A stretch of DNA of 64,000 bases, taken from contig JAHEXI010000001.1 of the NCBI GenBank assembly GCA_023252195.1, positions 310,001 through 374,000 on the forward strand, given 5' to 3'. Of the stretch, positions 37,222 through 45,864 are shown piece by piece. Origin of the DNA: Pseudonocardiales bacterium. GTDB lineage: Bacteria > Actinomycetota > Actinomycetes > Mycobacteriales > Pseudonocardiaceae. The first letter of the stretch is position 1. Each line of letters opens with the position of its first letter. Below the pieces are notes generated by a model that was given only the letters and a program-made list of their open reading frames with translations, did no database searches and was not told the origin of the DNA. A program made the translations under genes and the position numbers.

Positions 37222-37905
37222 CTATGGCGCGGGTGCGAGGCGGACGCAGCAATGGGCAGGGACGGGGTCCAGGCGGGCGGTGAGGCCGGTGTGCCCCAGA
37301 CCGTCGAGGAGACCCTCGAGCAGGCGTAGGTTCATTCCGCATACGAGTCCGGTGTACGCCTGCGCTAGCGTGTGGAACGGGCAGTTGACGAGTGCGATCT
37401 CCCCGGCTTCGATACGGGGCTCGAAACCGTATGCCTCGAGTACCCGTAGCGCAGCGTTCCGGTCGATGTCGGCGTCGGGGCCGCGCGCCGTTTCGCCGAG
37501 CTCCTTGCCCAGCTGGTAGGCCCGCTGGTCGAGGATCGCCCGCGGTGAACTTCCGGAGCGTTCGGCGTCTTCGAGCGCACCGGACAACAGCTGGCCGGCG
37601 AGGTCGTAGCGGCGCTGGGGCAGTGACACGGCTACGTGGTGCTGCGACCGCTGGTAGAGCTTGGCCGGCCGGCCCGCGCCGGGGCCGGTGCGGCCGGTGC
37701 GACGCTCGTAGATCACGTCGAGGAGGTCCTCATCGACCAGCCGGTCGAGGTGAAACGCCACGGTGGTGCGCGGCAGTTCCAGGGTTGCGGCGGCATCGTC
37801 GCGGCTGACCGGTACGGGTTGGCGCACCACGTAGTCGTACAGCCGGCGACGGGTCGGCTCGTCCAGTGCGGCGATGGCGGCGATCTGTGCTTCCCGGGAC
37901 TCCAT
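37222..37905 (-). CDS. SufR/ArsR-like winged-helix regulator with C-terminal cysteine cluster
   Basis: I choose the ATG at 37905, preceded by AGGAG, giving 227 residues. The N-terminus is a winged helix (IAALDEPTRRRLYDYVVRQP, then TLELPRTTVAFHLDRLVDED). The C-terminal half has NCPFHTLAQAYTGLVCGMNL, a C-x13-C pair, and a further CC at AHCCVRL near the end. This is the arrangement of SufR-type iron-sulfur sensing repressors. It is divergent from a universal stress protein gene, with a TTCTAA...TTAGAA palindrome between them. Two paralogues occur elsewhere in the window. Confidence 0.82.
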   Translation of the reverse strand: MESREAQIAAIAALDEPTRRRLYDYVVRQPVPVSRDDAAATLELPRTTVAFHLDRLVDEDLLDVIYERRTGRTGPGAGRPAKLYQRSQHHVAVSLPQRRYDLAGQLLSGALEDAERSGSSPRAILDQRAYQLGKELGETARGPDADIDRNAALRVLEAYGFEPRIEAGEIALVNCPFHTLAQAYTGLVCGMNLRLLEGLLDGLGHTGLTARLDPVPAHCCVRLAPAP

Positions 37906-37943
37906 TCTAGAACCAACTCCTGTTGACGAAGCGGTCATGCAAG

Positions 37944-37973
37944 TTCTAACGTTAGCGTATCATGTTGTTAGAA
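37944..37973. promoter_or_regulatory. Palindromic operator TTCTAAC...GTTAGAA
   Basis: TTCTAAC (37944-37950) and GTTAGAA (37967-37973) form a perfect 7-bp inverted repeat with a 16-bp spacer, between the SufR-like regulator and the universal stress protein gene. TTGACGAA lies just upstream at 37923. The same combination recurs at 53354-53410. Confidence 0.65.
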
Positions 37974-37990
37974 GTGCGAGGAGACCGAAA

Positions 37991-38479
37991 ATGAGCGAGC
38001 AGCTAGTGGTAGTCGGTGTTGACGGTTCCCCGGCCAGCTACACGGCGCTGCGGTGGACCCTGGCGCACGCCGGGCGCACCGGCGCTCAGGTGTGTGCGGT
38101 CCGCTGCTGGACACCGGTATTGGCCAAGGGATGGGAAGCGGCAGTCACCGCTCAACCGGTGCCATCCATCGCCGAGCAGCAAGCACGGGCCGAGCGTGAA
38201 CTCACCCAGGTCGTAGCGGCCGCATTGGCGCGGGTTCCCACTCATCCGACGCAGGTGCAGCAAAGGACAGTCCGAGGTCCGACTGGCCCGGGACTTGTCG
38301 CTGAGGCCGCTGGTGCCGACCTGCTGGTTGTAGGCCACGGCCACCGGTCGCTCGAGATGCTGCACCGATCCGTGACCTGGTACTGCGTAGTGCACGCAAC
38401 CTGCCCAGTGCTGGTCATTCCTCCCACGTGGGCCACCCGGAGGACGCTGACGTCGGCCATTGCGGAGGTATTCGCGTGA
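37991..38479 (+). CDS. Universal stress protein (UspA family)
   Basis: From the ATG at 37991 (GAGGAGACCG upstream) the protein is 162 residues. It has the Usp pattern: VVVGVDGSPASYTALRWTLA at the N-terminus and ADLLVVGHGHRSLEMLHRSV near the end, followed by HATCPVLVIPP. The usual ATP-binding G-x2-G-x9-G(S/T) is altered to GHGHRSLEMLHRSVT, so nucleotide binding is uncertain. It is translationally coupled to folE by a GTGA overlap. Confidence 0.9.
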   Translation: MSEQLVVVGVDGSPASYTALRWTLAHAGRTGAQVCAVRCWTPVLAKGWEAAVTAQPVPSIAEQQARAERELTQVVAAALARVPTHPTQVQQRTVRGPTGPGLVAEAAGADLLVVGHGHRSLEMLHRSVTWYCVVHATCPVLVIPPTWATRRTLTSAIAEVFA

Positions 38480-39099
38480 CATCACTGCCCGAGCGATCAG
38501 CGCCGGTGCGCCACTCGAGCCTTAGAGTCGTCTCGCCCAGGAAGGAAGTGGACCTGTTAGCGGCGGAGCAAGCAGTGACCGATCTGCTGATCGCGCTGGG
38601 TAAGGACCCGACATCTGAACACCTGTCCGACACCCCACGGCGAGTCGCCCGCTCTTTCGCCGAGCTGCTCACCCCGCGGGAGTTCGACCTGACTACCTTC
38701 CCGAACGACGAGGGCTACGACGAGCTGGTGCTCGCCAAGAGCATCCCGGTGCAGTCGCTGTGCGAGCACCACCTGCTGCCGTTTCACGGGATCGCCCACG
38801 TCGGTTACCTGCCCGGCGAGCGCATCCTCGGCCTGTCGAAGCTGGCCAGGGTCGTCGAAATGTTCGCCCGGGACCTGCAGGTTCAGGAGCGCCTGACCCA
38901 GCAGGTCGCCGACGCGCTACAGGAGCACCTGGCGCCCAAAGGGGTCGCCGTAGTGATTGAAGCCGAGCATTTGTGTATGTCACTGCGGGGCGTTCGTGCC
39001 ACCGGCTCGCGCACCGTGACCTCAGCCCTGCATGGGGTACTGCGCGCCGACGCTCGCTCCCGGCAGGAGTTCTTCGCGCTAGCCGGCGTGGGCCGCTGA
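38476..39099 (+). CDS. folE: GTP cyclohydrolase I (FolE)
   Basis: The GTG at 38476 overlaps the preceding stop and is seven bases after GGAGG, giving 207 residues. The zinc and catalytic residues are intact: SLCEHHLLPFHGIAHVGYLP (Cys/His ligands) and EAEHLCMSLRGVRATGSRTV (second Cys). It makes 7,8-dihydroneopterin triphosphate from GTP for folate or pterin synthesis. No other folate gene is nearby. Placement behind a stress protein suggests a second, condition-specific folE rather than the housekeeping copy. Confidence 0.93.
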   Translation: MTSLPERSAPVRHSSLRVVSPRKEVDLLAAEQAVTDLLIALGKDPTSEHLSDTPRRVARSFAELLTPREFDLTTFPNDEGYDELVLAKSIPVQSLCEHHLLPFHGIAHVGYLPGERILGLSKLARVVEMFARDLQVQERLTQQVADALQEHLAPKGVAVVIEAEHLCMSLRGVRATGSRTVTSALHGVLRADARSRQEFFALAGVGR

Positions 39100-39139
39100 C
39101 CGGCGTCGCCCCGCCCGGTCACCGTGTCGCGCATGCTGG

Positions 39140-40903
39140 TTAATTGTCGCGCCGGTCGCCATCACCGGTCTCGTCAGGCTGCACGGCATGTGCCGCGGTC
39201 TCACTCGGCTCGGGTCGGTGCCCATTGCCGCCGATGTGCGCCTCGGTTCGCATCCGGGCCGCCATGTGCGGGTAATGCAGTTCGAAGGCGGGCCGTTCGG
39301 AACGGATCCGGGGCAGTTCGGTGAAGTTGTGCCGTGGCGGCGGGCACGAAGTCGCCCATTCCAGCGAGTTGCCGTAACCCCACGGGTCGTCGACGGTAAC
39401 GACCTCGCCGTAACGGTAACTGCGGAAGACGTTCCACAGAAACGGCAGTGTCGAGGCGCCGAGCACGAAGGCGCCGATCGAGGACACCATGTTCAGCGTG
39501 GTGAACCCGTCGCTAGGAAGGTAGTCGGCGTATCGACGGGGCATGCCCTCGGCGCCCACCCAGTGCTGCACCAAAAATGTCAGATGAAACCCGATGAACG
39601 TGGCCCAGAAGTGGAATTTGCCCAGTGGCTCGTCGAGCATCCGGCCGGTGATTTTCGGGAACCAGAAGTAGATCCCGGCGAAGCTGGCGAACACGATCGT
39701 GCCGTAGAGCACGTAGTGGAAGTGCGCGACCACGAAGTAGGTGTCGGTGACGTGGAAGTCGATCGCCGGGGAGGCCAGCAAAACCCCAGTCAGCCCGCCC
39801 AGCAGGAACGTCAACAGAAAGCCGATCGCGAACATCATCGGGGTCTCGAACGTCAGTTGTCCCCGCCACATGGTGCCGATCCAGTTGAAGAACTTGATCC
39901 CGGTCGGGATCGCGATGAGAAAACTAGTGAACGAGAAGAAGGGAAGCAGCACCGCGCCGGTGGCGTACATGTGGTGCGCCCACACCACCACCGACAGCGC
40001 ACCGATCGTCAGCGTCGCGAAGATCATCCCCCGGTAGCCGAACATCGGTTTGCGGGAGAACACCGGGATCACCTCGGCGATGATCCCGAAGAACGGCAGC
40101 GCCACGATGTAGACCTCGGGGTGACCGAAGAACCAGAACAGGTGTTGCCACAGGATCGTGCCGCCGTTGGCCGGGTCGAACACGTGCGCCCCGAGCCGCC
40201 GATCGGCCTCCAACCCCAACAGCGCCGCGGTGAGGATCGGGAACGCCAGCAGCACCAGAAGCGACGTGACAAAGATGTTCCAGGTAAAGATCGGCATCCG
40301 GAACATCGTCATGCCGGGCGCCCGCAGGCAGACCACCGTGGTGATCATATTGACCGCGCCGAGAATGGTACCCAGCCCAGCGAGGACCAGCCCCATGATC
40401 CACAGGTCGCCGCCCACGCCCGGGGAATGGATGGCATCCGACAGCGGGGTGTAAGCGAACCAGCCGAAGTCCGCAGCGCCACCCGGCGTCAGGAATCTGG
40501 ACAGCACAATGATTCCGCCGAAAAGGAACGCCCAGTAGGAGAAGGCGTTGAGCCGCGGGAAGGCGACGTCCGGGGCGCCGATCTGCAGCGGTAACACCAG
40601 GTTGGCGAAGGCGAACAGGATCGGCGTGGCGTAGAGCAGCAGCATGATCGTGCCGTGCATGGTGAACAGCTGGTTGTACTGCTCGTTGGACAGGAACTGC
40701 AGGCCCGGCCGGGCCAGCTCGGCGCGGATCAGCATGGCCATGCTGCCACCGATGAAGAAGAACGCCATCGAGGTGACCAAGTACATCATGCCGATCACCT
40801 TGTGATCGGTGGTCTGGAGCAGCCCGAGCAAGGTCGAACCCTTGACCGACGGGCGCACCGGGCGCGGACGGGTGGCGATCTGCTGGGCCGTAACGGCCGT
40901 CAC
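39140..40903 (-). CDS. ctaD: Cytochrome c oxidase subunit I (CtaD)
   Basis: The 587-residue protein has about twelve helices and the full heme-copper motif set. It contains [20 protein letters not shown] (low-spin heme ligand His), [20 protein letters not shown] (CuB His cross-linked to Tyr), [18 protein letters not shown] (two CuB His) and [15 protein letters not shown] (high- and low-spin heme His). It catalyses oxygen reduction and proton pumping in the aa3 oxidase. It stands alone, divergent from a SufR-like regulator that may control it. Actinobacterial ctaD is often encoded away from ctaC/E. Confidence 0.96.
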   Translation of the reverse strand: MTAVTAQQIATRPRPVRPSVKGSTLLGLLQTTDHKVIGMMYLVTSMAFFFIGGSMAMLIRAELARPGLQFLSNEQYNQLFTMHGTIMLLLYATPILFAFANLVLPLQIGAPDVAFPRLNAFSYWAFLFGGIIVLSRFLTPGGAADFGWFAYTPLSDAIHSPGVGGDLWIMGLVLAGLGTILGAVNMITTVVCLRAPGMTMFRMPIFTWNIFVTSLLVLLAFPILTAALLGLEADRRLGAHVFDPANGGTILWQHLFWFFGHPEVYIVALPFFGIIAEVIPVFSRKPMFGYRGMIFATLTIGALSVVVWAHHMYATGAVLLPFFSFTSFLIAIPTGIKFFNWIGTMWRGQLTFETPMMFAIGFLLTFLLGGLTGVLLASPAIDFHVTDTYFVVAHFHYVLYGTIVFASFAGIYFWFPKITGRMLDEPLGKFHFWATFIGFHLTFLVQHWVGAEGMPRRYADYLPSDGFTTLNMVSSIGAFVLGASTLPFLWNVFRSYRYGEVVTVDDPWGYGNSLEWATSCPPPRHNFTELPRIRSERPAFELHYPHMAARMRTEAHIGGNGHRPEPSETAAHAVQPDETGDGDRRDN

Positions 40904-41075
40904 GAGATGCCTCCGGGCTGCCTCGTAGCGGCAGCCGACCAGACACTCCTGGGCACAGGCCCGGTCAACGCCGTCGATGCTGGCCCGGCAATCACGTAAG
41001 TCATTGCGGCCTCTGCCTCCAACCCGTACTCGACCGTTTATAGACTATGACCATCCTCTTTATTAGGGTAGGGCC

Positions 41076-41822
41076 GTGAGGACGAACGAGTTGGTTGGGC
41101 GGCACAGGACGCACGGGGCGTTGGCTGTGGCCAGTCGGGTCCGGATGCTGGACGCCCTACGAGCCAGCGAGCGCCCCTTGGATGCACGAGAACTGGCGGC
41201 GGTGTGCGGGCTGCACGTCAGCACGGTGCGGTTCCACCTGGACGTCCTCAGCGAGGCGCGGTTGGTGCGAAGCCACTCGGAGCCACCGCGGACGCGGGGG
41301 CGCCCGCGGCTGCTCTACGCCCCGGCCTGTGTCGGTGACACCGGGGGCTCGAAGCCGACCGGCTATCAGTCGCTCGCCATGATCCTCGCGGCGCACTGGG
41401 CTGAGGCCCCGGCGGAGCGGGCACGGCGGGCCGAGCGAGCCGGCTGGGCGGTGGCCAGGGAGCAGGGCTTCACGCCCCGACTCTCGCCGAGCCTGGCCGC
41501 AGAGGAGTCCGTGGCCCAGGTGAGCGGATTGTTCGCCGAACTCGGCTTCGAACCCGAACTCGCCCGCGAGGGTCCGGACCTGCAGATCCGGCTGCACGCC
41601 TGCCCGTTCCGGGCCGTCGCCCAGAAGCATCCGGAGGTGGTGTGCTCGATGCATCTGGGTCTGCTCCGGGGTGCCCTGGCCGAAGTGGGGGCGCCGGCCA
41701 TGACCAGTAGCCTGCGGCCCTTTGTCGAGCCGCACCTGTGCGTGGCGCACATCAGCCCCGCCATCGAGTCGGCGCCGGATACGCAGAGTCCGCAGACGCC
41801 GAACGCGGCGAACCAACCATGA
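41076..41822 (+). CDS. SufR/ArsR-like winged-helix regulator with C-terminal cysteine cluster
   Basis: Starting at the GTG at 41076, the protein is 248 residues. Winged helix: RTHGALAVASRVRMLDALRA and AAVCGLHVSTVRFHLDVLSE. The C-terminal sensor part has HACPFRAVAQKHPEVVCSMH (C-x13-C) and EPHLCVAHI. It is close in sequence to the regulator at 51222-51947. It is divergent from ctaD and is followed 13 bp downstream by a truncated haemoglobin gene, so it may respond to oxygen, nitric oxide or iron-sulfur status. Confidence 0.85.
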   Translation: MRTNELVGRHRTHGALAVASRVRMLDALRASERPLDARELAAVCGLHVSTVRFHLDVLSEARLVRSHSEPPRTRGRPRLLYAPACVGDTGGSKPTGYQSLAMILAAHWAEAPAERARRAERAGWAVAREQGFTPRLSPSLAAEESVAQVSGLFAELGFEPELAREGPDLQIRLHACPFRAVAQKHPEVVCSMHLGLLRGALAEVGAPAMTSSLRPFVEPHLCVAHISPAIESAPDTQSPQTPNAANQP

Positions 41823-41835
41823 CGCTGGCAGCGGT

Positions 41836-42273
41836 ATGACTGCCGGGGAACCACGCCGGGACATCGCCGACCGCGAGGACATCGCGGGCCTGGTGACCGC
41901 CTTCTACCGGCGGGCCTTCGCCGACGACAGCCTCGGTCCGATCTTCGTCGACATCGCTCAGATGGACCTGCCCGCGCACCTGCCAGTGATGTGCGACTTC
42001 TGGGCGAGCGTGCTGCTACGCGCGGGTCTGTACCACCGCAACGCGCTAGCGCCCCACCTCGCCCTCAACACCAAAGTCGCGCTCACCCCGGCGCACTTCG
42101 CGCGCTGGCTGGACCTGTGGACCGCCACCGTCGACGAGCGGCACACCGGTGCGAAGGCGGAGCTCGCCAAGGTCCAGGCCACCCGGATCGCCGGCTCGCT
42201 CACTCGGCGACTGCGGGGACAGCCAGCTACAGAACTCGTCACCATCCAGCGCCCCCCGGCGGATCAGAGGTGA
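41836..42273 (+). CDS. Group III truncated haemoglobin-like protein
   Basis: From the ATG at 41836 the protein is 145 residues. It has the group III pattern: IAGLVTAFYRRAFADDSLGP, FVDIAQMDLPAHLPVMCDFW with the family Trp, AGLYHRNALAPHLALNTKVA containing the likely proximal-side His region, and FARWLDLWTATVDERHTG. Group III globins bind oxygen or nitric oxide; their role is not fixed. It is downstream of and probably co-transcribed with the SufR-like regulator. Confidence 0.85.
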   Translation: MTAGEPRRDIADREDIAGLVTAFYRRAFADDSLGPIFVDIAQMDLPAHLPVMCDFWASVLLRAGLYHRNALAPHLALNTKVALTPAHFARWLDLWTATVDERHTGAKAELAKVQATRIAGSLTRRLRGQPATELVTIQRPPADQR

Positions 42274-42334
42274 TGACTACTACCGTCCTGCAGTCGCCCC
42301 CACGGGAAATTAGCCCCCCGGCGGGCCCAACGAG

Positions 42335-42514
42335 ATGATCCGCGACCCGGCTTGGATCAGAGCCGAAGAGCGTCCCGGCGAGCGCACCAACGATTTCCTC
42401 GCACTGCCGCTGGTTTTCTTCGCCCACAGGCCCTCCGGCCGCTGGATCGTGGTGTGCCTGACCGGCGGCGTCAGACGCCGGGTCTCCCAGCGGTCTTGCG
42501 GATCTCAGCCTTGA
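42335..42514 (+). CDS. Short hypothetical frame (59 aa), low confidence
   Basis: An ATG at 42335 opens a 59-residue frame (MIRDPAWIRAEERPGERTND, then FLALPLVFFAHRPSGRWIVV). The amphipathic and hydrophobic pattern is more protein-like than its surroundings, but there is no recognisable family. It might be the 5' end of a broken gene. Confidence 0.3.
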   Translation: MIRDPAWIRAEERPGERTNDFLALPLVFFAHRPSGRWIVVCLTGGVRRRVSQRSCGSQP

Positions 42515-42576
42515 CGACCTGGACCTCGATCAGGTCATTGGATACCCCCCAGACAGCCATTGCACCGGCCTGGACC

Positions 42577-42672
42577 GCCAATCGGAACCATTTGCAGCTT
42601 CCGGTTGGCCCGCTGACCGCCAAGTGGAACCTTTACGCAGTTCCAAGAACTCGGCTAATGGAACATTTGCAG
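42577..42672. repeat. Three copies of a GCCAAnTGGAACC-type repeat
   Basis: Copies start at 42577 (GCCAATCGGAACCATTTGCA), 42619 (GCCAAGTGGAACCTTTACGC) and 42653 (GGCTAATGGAACATTTGCAG), spaced about 35-42 bp, in direct orientation. They match the two copies at 37146 and 37187. They resemble the multiple terminal repeats of IS21-type elements, and no transposase is left. Confidence 0.65.
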
Positions 42673-42815
42673 CTCGAGATCTTGGCCTACCCCACGATCT
42701 TGAAACGACCGTGAGGCGAAAGGCCTGTTTTCGAGACAGGGTGACACCAGCGGCAGGCAACCGCTTCCACGGCAGACGCTGACGGTGGTGCGTCACATCA
42801 CCTGCCCATGAAATT

Positions 42816-42830
42816 ATATCGTGATACGAT
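42816..42830. promoter_or_regulatory. MarR-type palindrome, site 1
   Basis: ATATCGT-GAT-ACGAT, ending 6 bp before the ATG of a 43-residue membrane peptide gene. It belongs to the same motif family as the sites at 45268, 46784 and 49081. Confidence 0.65.
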
Positions 42831-42836
42831 GCAAGT

Positions 42837-42968
42837 ATGATGGTCTTTGGAGAAAGCGCCCGGAGTACCCCCGCCCGAATCGGACTGCTGTTGGCGGCTA
42901 CAGCGTGCGTGCTGACCGTCAGCACCTGGTGGCGATTACGATCCACACCACCCGAATGGCGACCCTGA
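42837..42968 (+). CDS. Small single-helix membrane peptide (43 aa)
   Basis: An ATG at 42837 starts 43 codons: MMVFGESARSTPARIGLLLA, then ATACVLTVSTWWRLRSTPPE and WRP. Residues 15-32 form a clean membrane helix followed by a positively charged end. The MarR-type palindrome directly upstream gives regulatory support for this very small gene. There is no Shine-Dalgarno sequence, so initiation would be leaderless. Function unknown. Confidence 0.45.
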   Translation: MMVFGESARSTPARIGLLLAATACVLTVSTWWRLRSTPPEWRP

Positions 42969-43172
42969 TCAGCCTCTCAAGATGCCGGTCATCATCGACG
43001 TTAGAGCTCTCCGTTTGTTACGTCAATGGCTGTGTCTTTTAGAAGATGGATCCTTGTTGACCGCCGACTTCGCCTCCGCGCAGGTGAGCGGCGTCAGTGC
43101 ACTGGCCGAGCCGGGACCGGGCCGCCGCGGGTGCCGACCTGCCCCGGCACCCACCTGGACAGTTGGTTTTTC
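42969..43172. other. Intergenic region between membrane peptide and aconitase gene
   Basis: About 200 bases without a supported gene. No strong terminator stem seen. Confidence 0.35.
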
Positions 43173-45173
43173 TCAGCCGCCGGCGTGGGGATGGCGTGGG
43201 GTGCTGACGTTCTGGGGGTTGTGCCCGCGGGTCAGCAGGGGGATGTGACCGCCGGCGAGGACCATCTCGATCTGTCGCGGTGAGAGCCGGTGGCAGAGCG
43301 GGTACTGCTGGTCCTTGCTGGTGTTGGTCACGGTGAGATCGCCCCCGGAGTTAAGCGCTGCGCGTATCCCGTCGATCAGGACGGTGTCGCCGGCGTCGAT
43401 CCGGTCGTAGTCGCTCGCGGTGGTGAATTCGAGGGCGAGGATCCCGAAGTTCGCCAGGTTCTGCCAGTGGATGCGGGCGAAGGACTTCGCTATCACCGCG
43501 TGCAAGCCCAGGTATCGGGGGGTGATCGCGGCGTGTTCCCGGGAGGAGCCCTGACCGTAGTTGTGGCCGCCGATCACGACGTGGCCGCTGGTGTGGGCGA
43601 GTTCTGCGGCCCGGCGCGGATAGTCGGGGTCGATCGGGGTGAAGGTGAACTCGGCGAGCTTGGGGATGTTCGAGCGGTACGGCAGCGCCCGGGCCCCGGC
43701 CGGGGAGATCTCGTCGGTAGACACGTCGTCGCCGACCTTGAGCAGCACCGGCGCCTCTATCCGGGCTGGCAGCTCCGGGAAGTCGGGCAGGGAGGCGATG
43801 TTGGGTCCCTTGACTAGTTCCTCCGCGCTCGCTTCCTCCTGCGGTAGCGGCGCCTCCAGCATCGCGGTGTTCACTGACGCGCGCTCGGGCAACGCCAGTG
43901 TGGGGTAGTCCAGGCCCAACTGCGCCGCGAGAGCGCGCGGATCGGTGATCACACCGGTGAGCGCGGACGCCGCCGCGGTCTCCGGTGAGCACAGCCAGAC
44001 TGCGTCGCCCGTGGTGCCGGAGCGGCCGGGGAAGTTGCGCGGGAAGGTGCGCAGTGAGTTGCGCCCCGCGGCTGGCGCCTGCCCTATCCCGATGCACCCC
44101 ATGCACCCCGCCTGGTGGATCCGAGCCCCGGCGGCGATCAAGTCGAACGTGGCGCCCATCCGGGTGAGGTCGGAGAAGATCTCCCGGGAGGACGGGTTGA
44201 CGTCGAAACTGACCGCGTCGGCGGTCTGGCGGCCGGCGAGGATCGCCGCCACGATTGCGTAGTCGCGCAGCCCGGGGTTGGCCGAGGATCCCAGCACCAC
44301 CTGAGAGACCTCGGTCCCCTCCACCTCCCGGACCGGCACCACGTTGCCCGGCGAGGTCGGCCGCGCGATCAGCGGTTCCAGGGTGGACAAGTCGATCCCG
44401 TCGGTGACGTCATAGTCAGCGTCGCAGTCGGCCACCACCTCGGTGAAGTCGTCCTCGCGGTCCTCACCGCGCAAAAATGCGCGCACCGCGTCGTCGGCGG
44501 GGAACACCGTGGTGGTCGCGCCCAGTTCGGCGCCCATATTGGCGATGACGTGGCGGTCCATCGCGGACAGCTGTTCCAAACCGGGCCCGTGGTACTCGAT
44601 GATCCGGTTCAACCCACCGGTGACCCCGTGGCGGCGTAGCATCTCCAGGATCACGTCCTTCGCTGAGCACCATGGCGCCAGCTCACCGGTCAGCCGCACA
44701 CCCCAGATCTGCGGCATCCGGATATGCACCGGTTGTCCGGCGATGGCCAACGCGACCTCCAAGCCGCCGACGCCGATGGCCAACATGCCCAGCGAGCCTG
44801 CAGCGCAGGTATGTGAGTCCGAACCCAGCATCGTCTTGCCGGGCTTGCCGAAGCGCTGCATATGCGTAGGATGAGAGACCCCGTTACCCGGTTTGGAAAA
44901 CCACAGACCGAAACGGCGAGCAGCCGAGCGCAGGAACAGATGATCCTCGGCGTTGCGCTCGTCGGCCTGGAGCAGGTTGTGGTCGACGTACTGCACGCTG
45001 ACCTCGGTGCGCGCCCGATCCAGGCCCAACGCCTCCAACTCCAGCATCACCAACGTGCCCGTAGCGTCCTGGGTCAGGGTCTGGTCCACTCGCAGGGCGA
45101 CCTCCTGCCCTGCGACCATGTCACCGCCGACCAGGTGTGCCTCGATGAGCTGTTGCGCAACGTTGCGACCCAT
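43173..45173 (-). CDS. acn: Aconitate hydratase
   Basis: From the ATG at 45173 (MGRNVAQQLIEAHLVGGDMV) the protein is 666 residues, the size of the compact aconitase type rather than the roughly 900-residue AcnA. The Fe-S ligands are present: LGSDSHTCAAGSLGMLAIGV (first Cys) and HQAGCMGCIGIGQAPAAGRN (CxxC). The swivel domain has VGDDVSTDEISPAGARALPY and GHNYGQGSSREHAAITPRYL. It isomerises citrate and isocitrate. A MarR-type palindrome lies 95 bp upstream, shared with a divergent gene, so this is probably a stress-controlled second aconitase. Confidence 0.93.
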   Translation of the reverse strand: MGRNVAQQLIEAHLVGGDMVAGQEVALRVDQTLTQDATGTLVMLELEALGLDRARTEVSVQYVDHNLLQADERNAEDHLFLRSAARRFGLWFSKPGNGVSHPTHMQRFGKPGKTMLGSDSHTCAAGSLGMLAIGVGGLEVALAIAGQPVHIRMPQIWGVRLTGELAPWCSAKDVILEMLRRHGVTGGLNRIIEYHGPGLEQLSAMDRHVIANMGAELGATTTVFPADDAVRAFLRGEDREDDFTEVVADCDADYDVTDGIDLSTLEPLIARPTSPGNVVPVREVEGTEVSQVVLGSSANPGLRDYAIVAAILAGRQTADAVSFDVNPSSREIFSDLTRMGATFDLIAAGARIHQAGCMGCIGIGQAPAAGRNSLRTFPRNFPGRSGTTGDAVWLCSPETAAASALTGVITDPRALAAQLGLDYPTLALPERASVNTAMLEAPLPQEEASAEELVKGPNIASLPDFPELPARIEAPVLLKVGDDVSTDEISPAGARALPYRSNIPKLAEFTFTPIDPDYPRRAAELAHTSGHVVIGGHNYGQGSSREHAAITPRYLGLHAVIAKSFARIHWQNLANFGILALEFTTASDYDRIDAGDTVLIDGIRAALNSGGDLTVTNTSKDQQYPLCHRLSPRQIEMVLAGGHIPLLTRGHNPQNVSTPRHPHAGG

Positions 45174-45267
45174 CCGCCTGCCTCCTCCACACTCTCCGGT
45201 CAGTGACCCGCCATCCACCACCACCCGGCTCCCTAGTTCTGCCACCGTACTGACCCCCGGGACTATT

Positions 45268-45284
45268 ATATCGTGTTACGATAT
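45268..45284. promoter_or_regulatory. MarR-type palindrome, site 2
   Basis: ATATCGT-GTT-ACGATAT, a perfect 7-bp inverted repeat. It lies between the aconitase gene and the divergent gene at 45349, so it could control both. Confidence 0.75.
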
Positions 45285-45348
45285 TAAGTAGGTGGATTGG
45301 ATGGCTCGGCGTCGAGCGCCAAGCCTGGAGCCACCCAGGAGGTGTGTT

Positions 45349-45864
45349 GTGCTCAGCGAGTGGAAGACACTGACGCAGGCCGAGCGCCGTTCCGACGAGG
45401 GCGTCGAGCCGCACCTACCGCGCGATCACCACCGGTGGACCATCCCGGTCGAGGTCGTCCTGGCGGTAGTGCTCACCGTGCCGGGCCCGAGCACTCTGGC
45501 AGCGGCCGACATCGCCACTCGGAAGAGGCCGCCACGGCCGCGGACCCGGCGCAATGCCGTCACCATGCCGGTGAACAAGCCCTCACTGAGCTCTCGCTCG
45601 GCGCCCGACCACCGTCGGCTGTATGACCAGCTTGATGAGATAGACGTGCCGGGTTGGAAGCGCGTTCAGCCCGGCGCCACGAGCACGATGCTCGCCCTGG
45701 GCCAGCTGCTCAACGCAGTGAGCCTCGCGCTCGTTGATCGCGCACCTTCCGGACGTTTACTGGCCGGGAACGAGCAGCGGAAATACCGCGATTTGAACAT
45801 CATGACTGACACAACTCTGGCTGGCGGTGAGCACCGTGACGGTGAAGGTGGGCCGAGTCTATGA
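45349..45864 (+). CDS. DUF3040-related membrane protein, degenerate
   Basis: A GTG at 45349, six bases after AGGAGG, opens 171 residues. The leader and first codons (CAGGAGGTGTGTTGTGCTCA) are almost identical to those of the DUF3040 gene at 49163. After MLSEWKTLTQAER one membrane helix follows (PVEVVLAVVLTV). The rest is basic and low-complexity and does not match the family. It overlaps the next gene by 38 bp. I read it as a diverged or damaged paralogue. Confidence 0.45.
   Translation: MLSEWKTLTQAERRSDEGVEPHLPRDHHRWTIPVEVVLAVVLTVPGPSTLAAADIATRKRPPRPRTRRNAVTMPVNKPSLSSRSAPDHRRLYDQLDEIDVPGWKRVQPGATSTMLALGQLLNAVSLALVDRAPSGRLLAGNEQRKYRDLNIMTDTTLAGGEHRDGEGGPSL

Noticed and set aside
41157-41882. 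241-residue minus-strand frame over the SufR-like regulator
   Set aside because: Shadow frame; the regulator has clear winged-helix and Cys motifs.
42982-43248. 88-residue plus-strand frame downstream of the membrane peptide
   Set aside because: No ribosome-binding site, low-complexity C-terminus and overlap with the aconitase 3' end.
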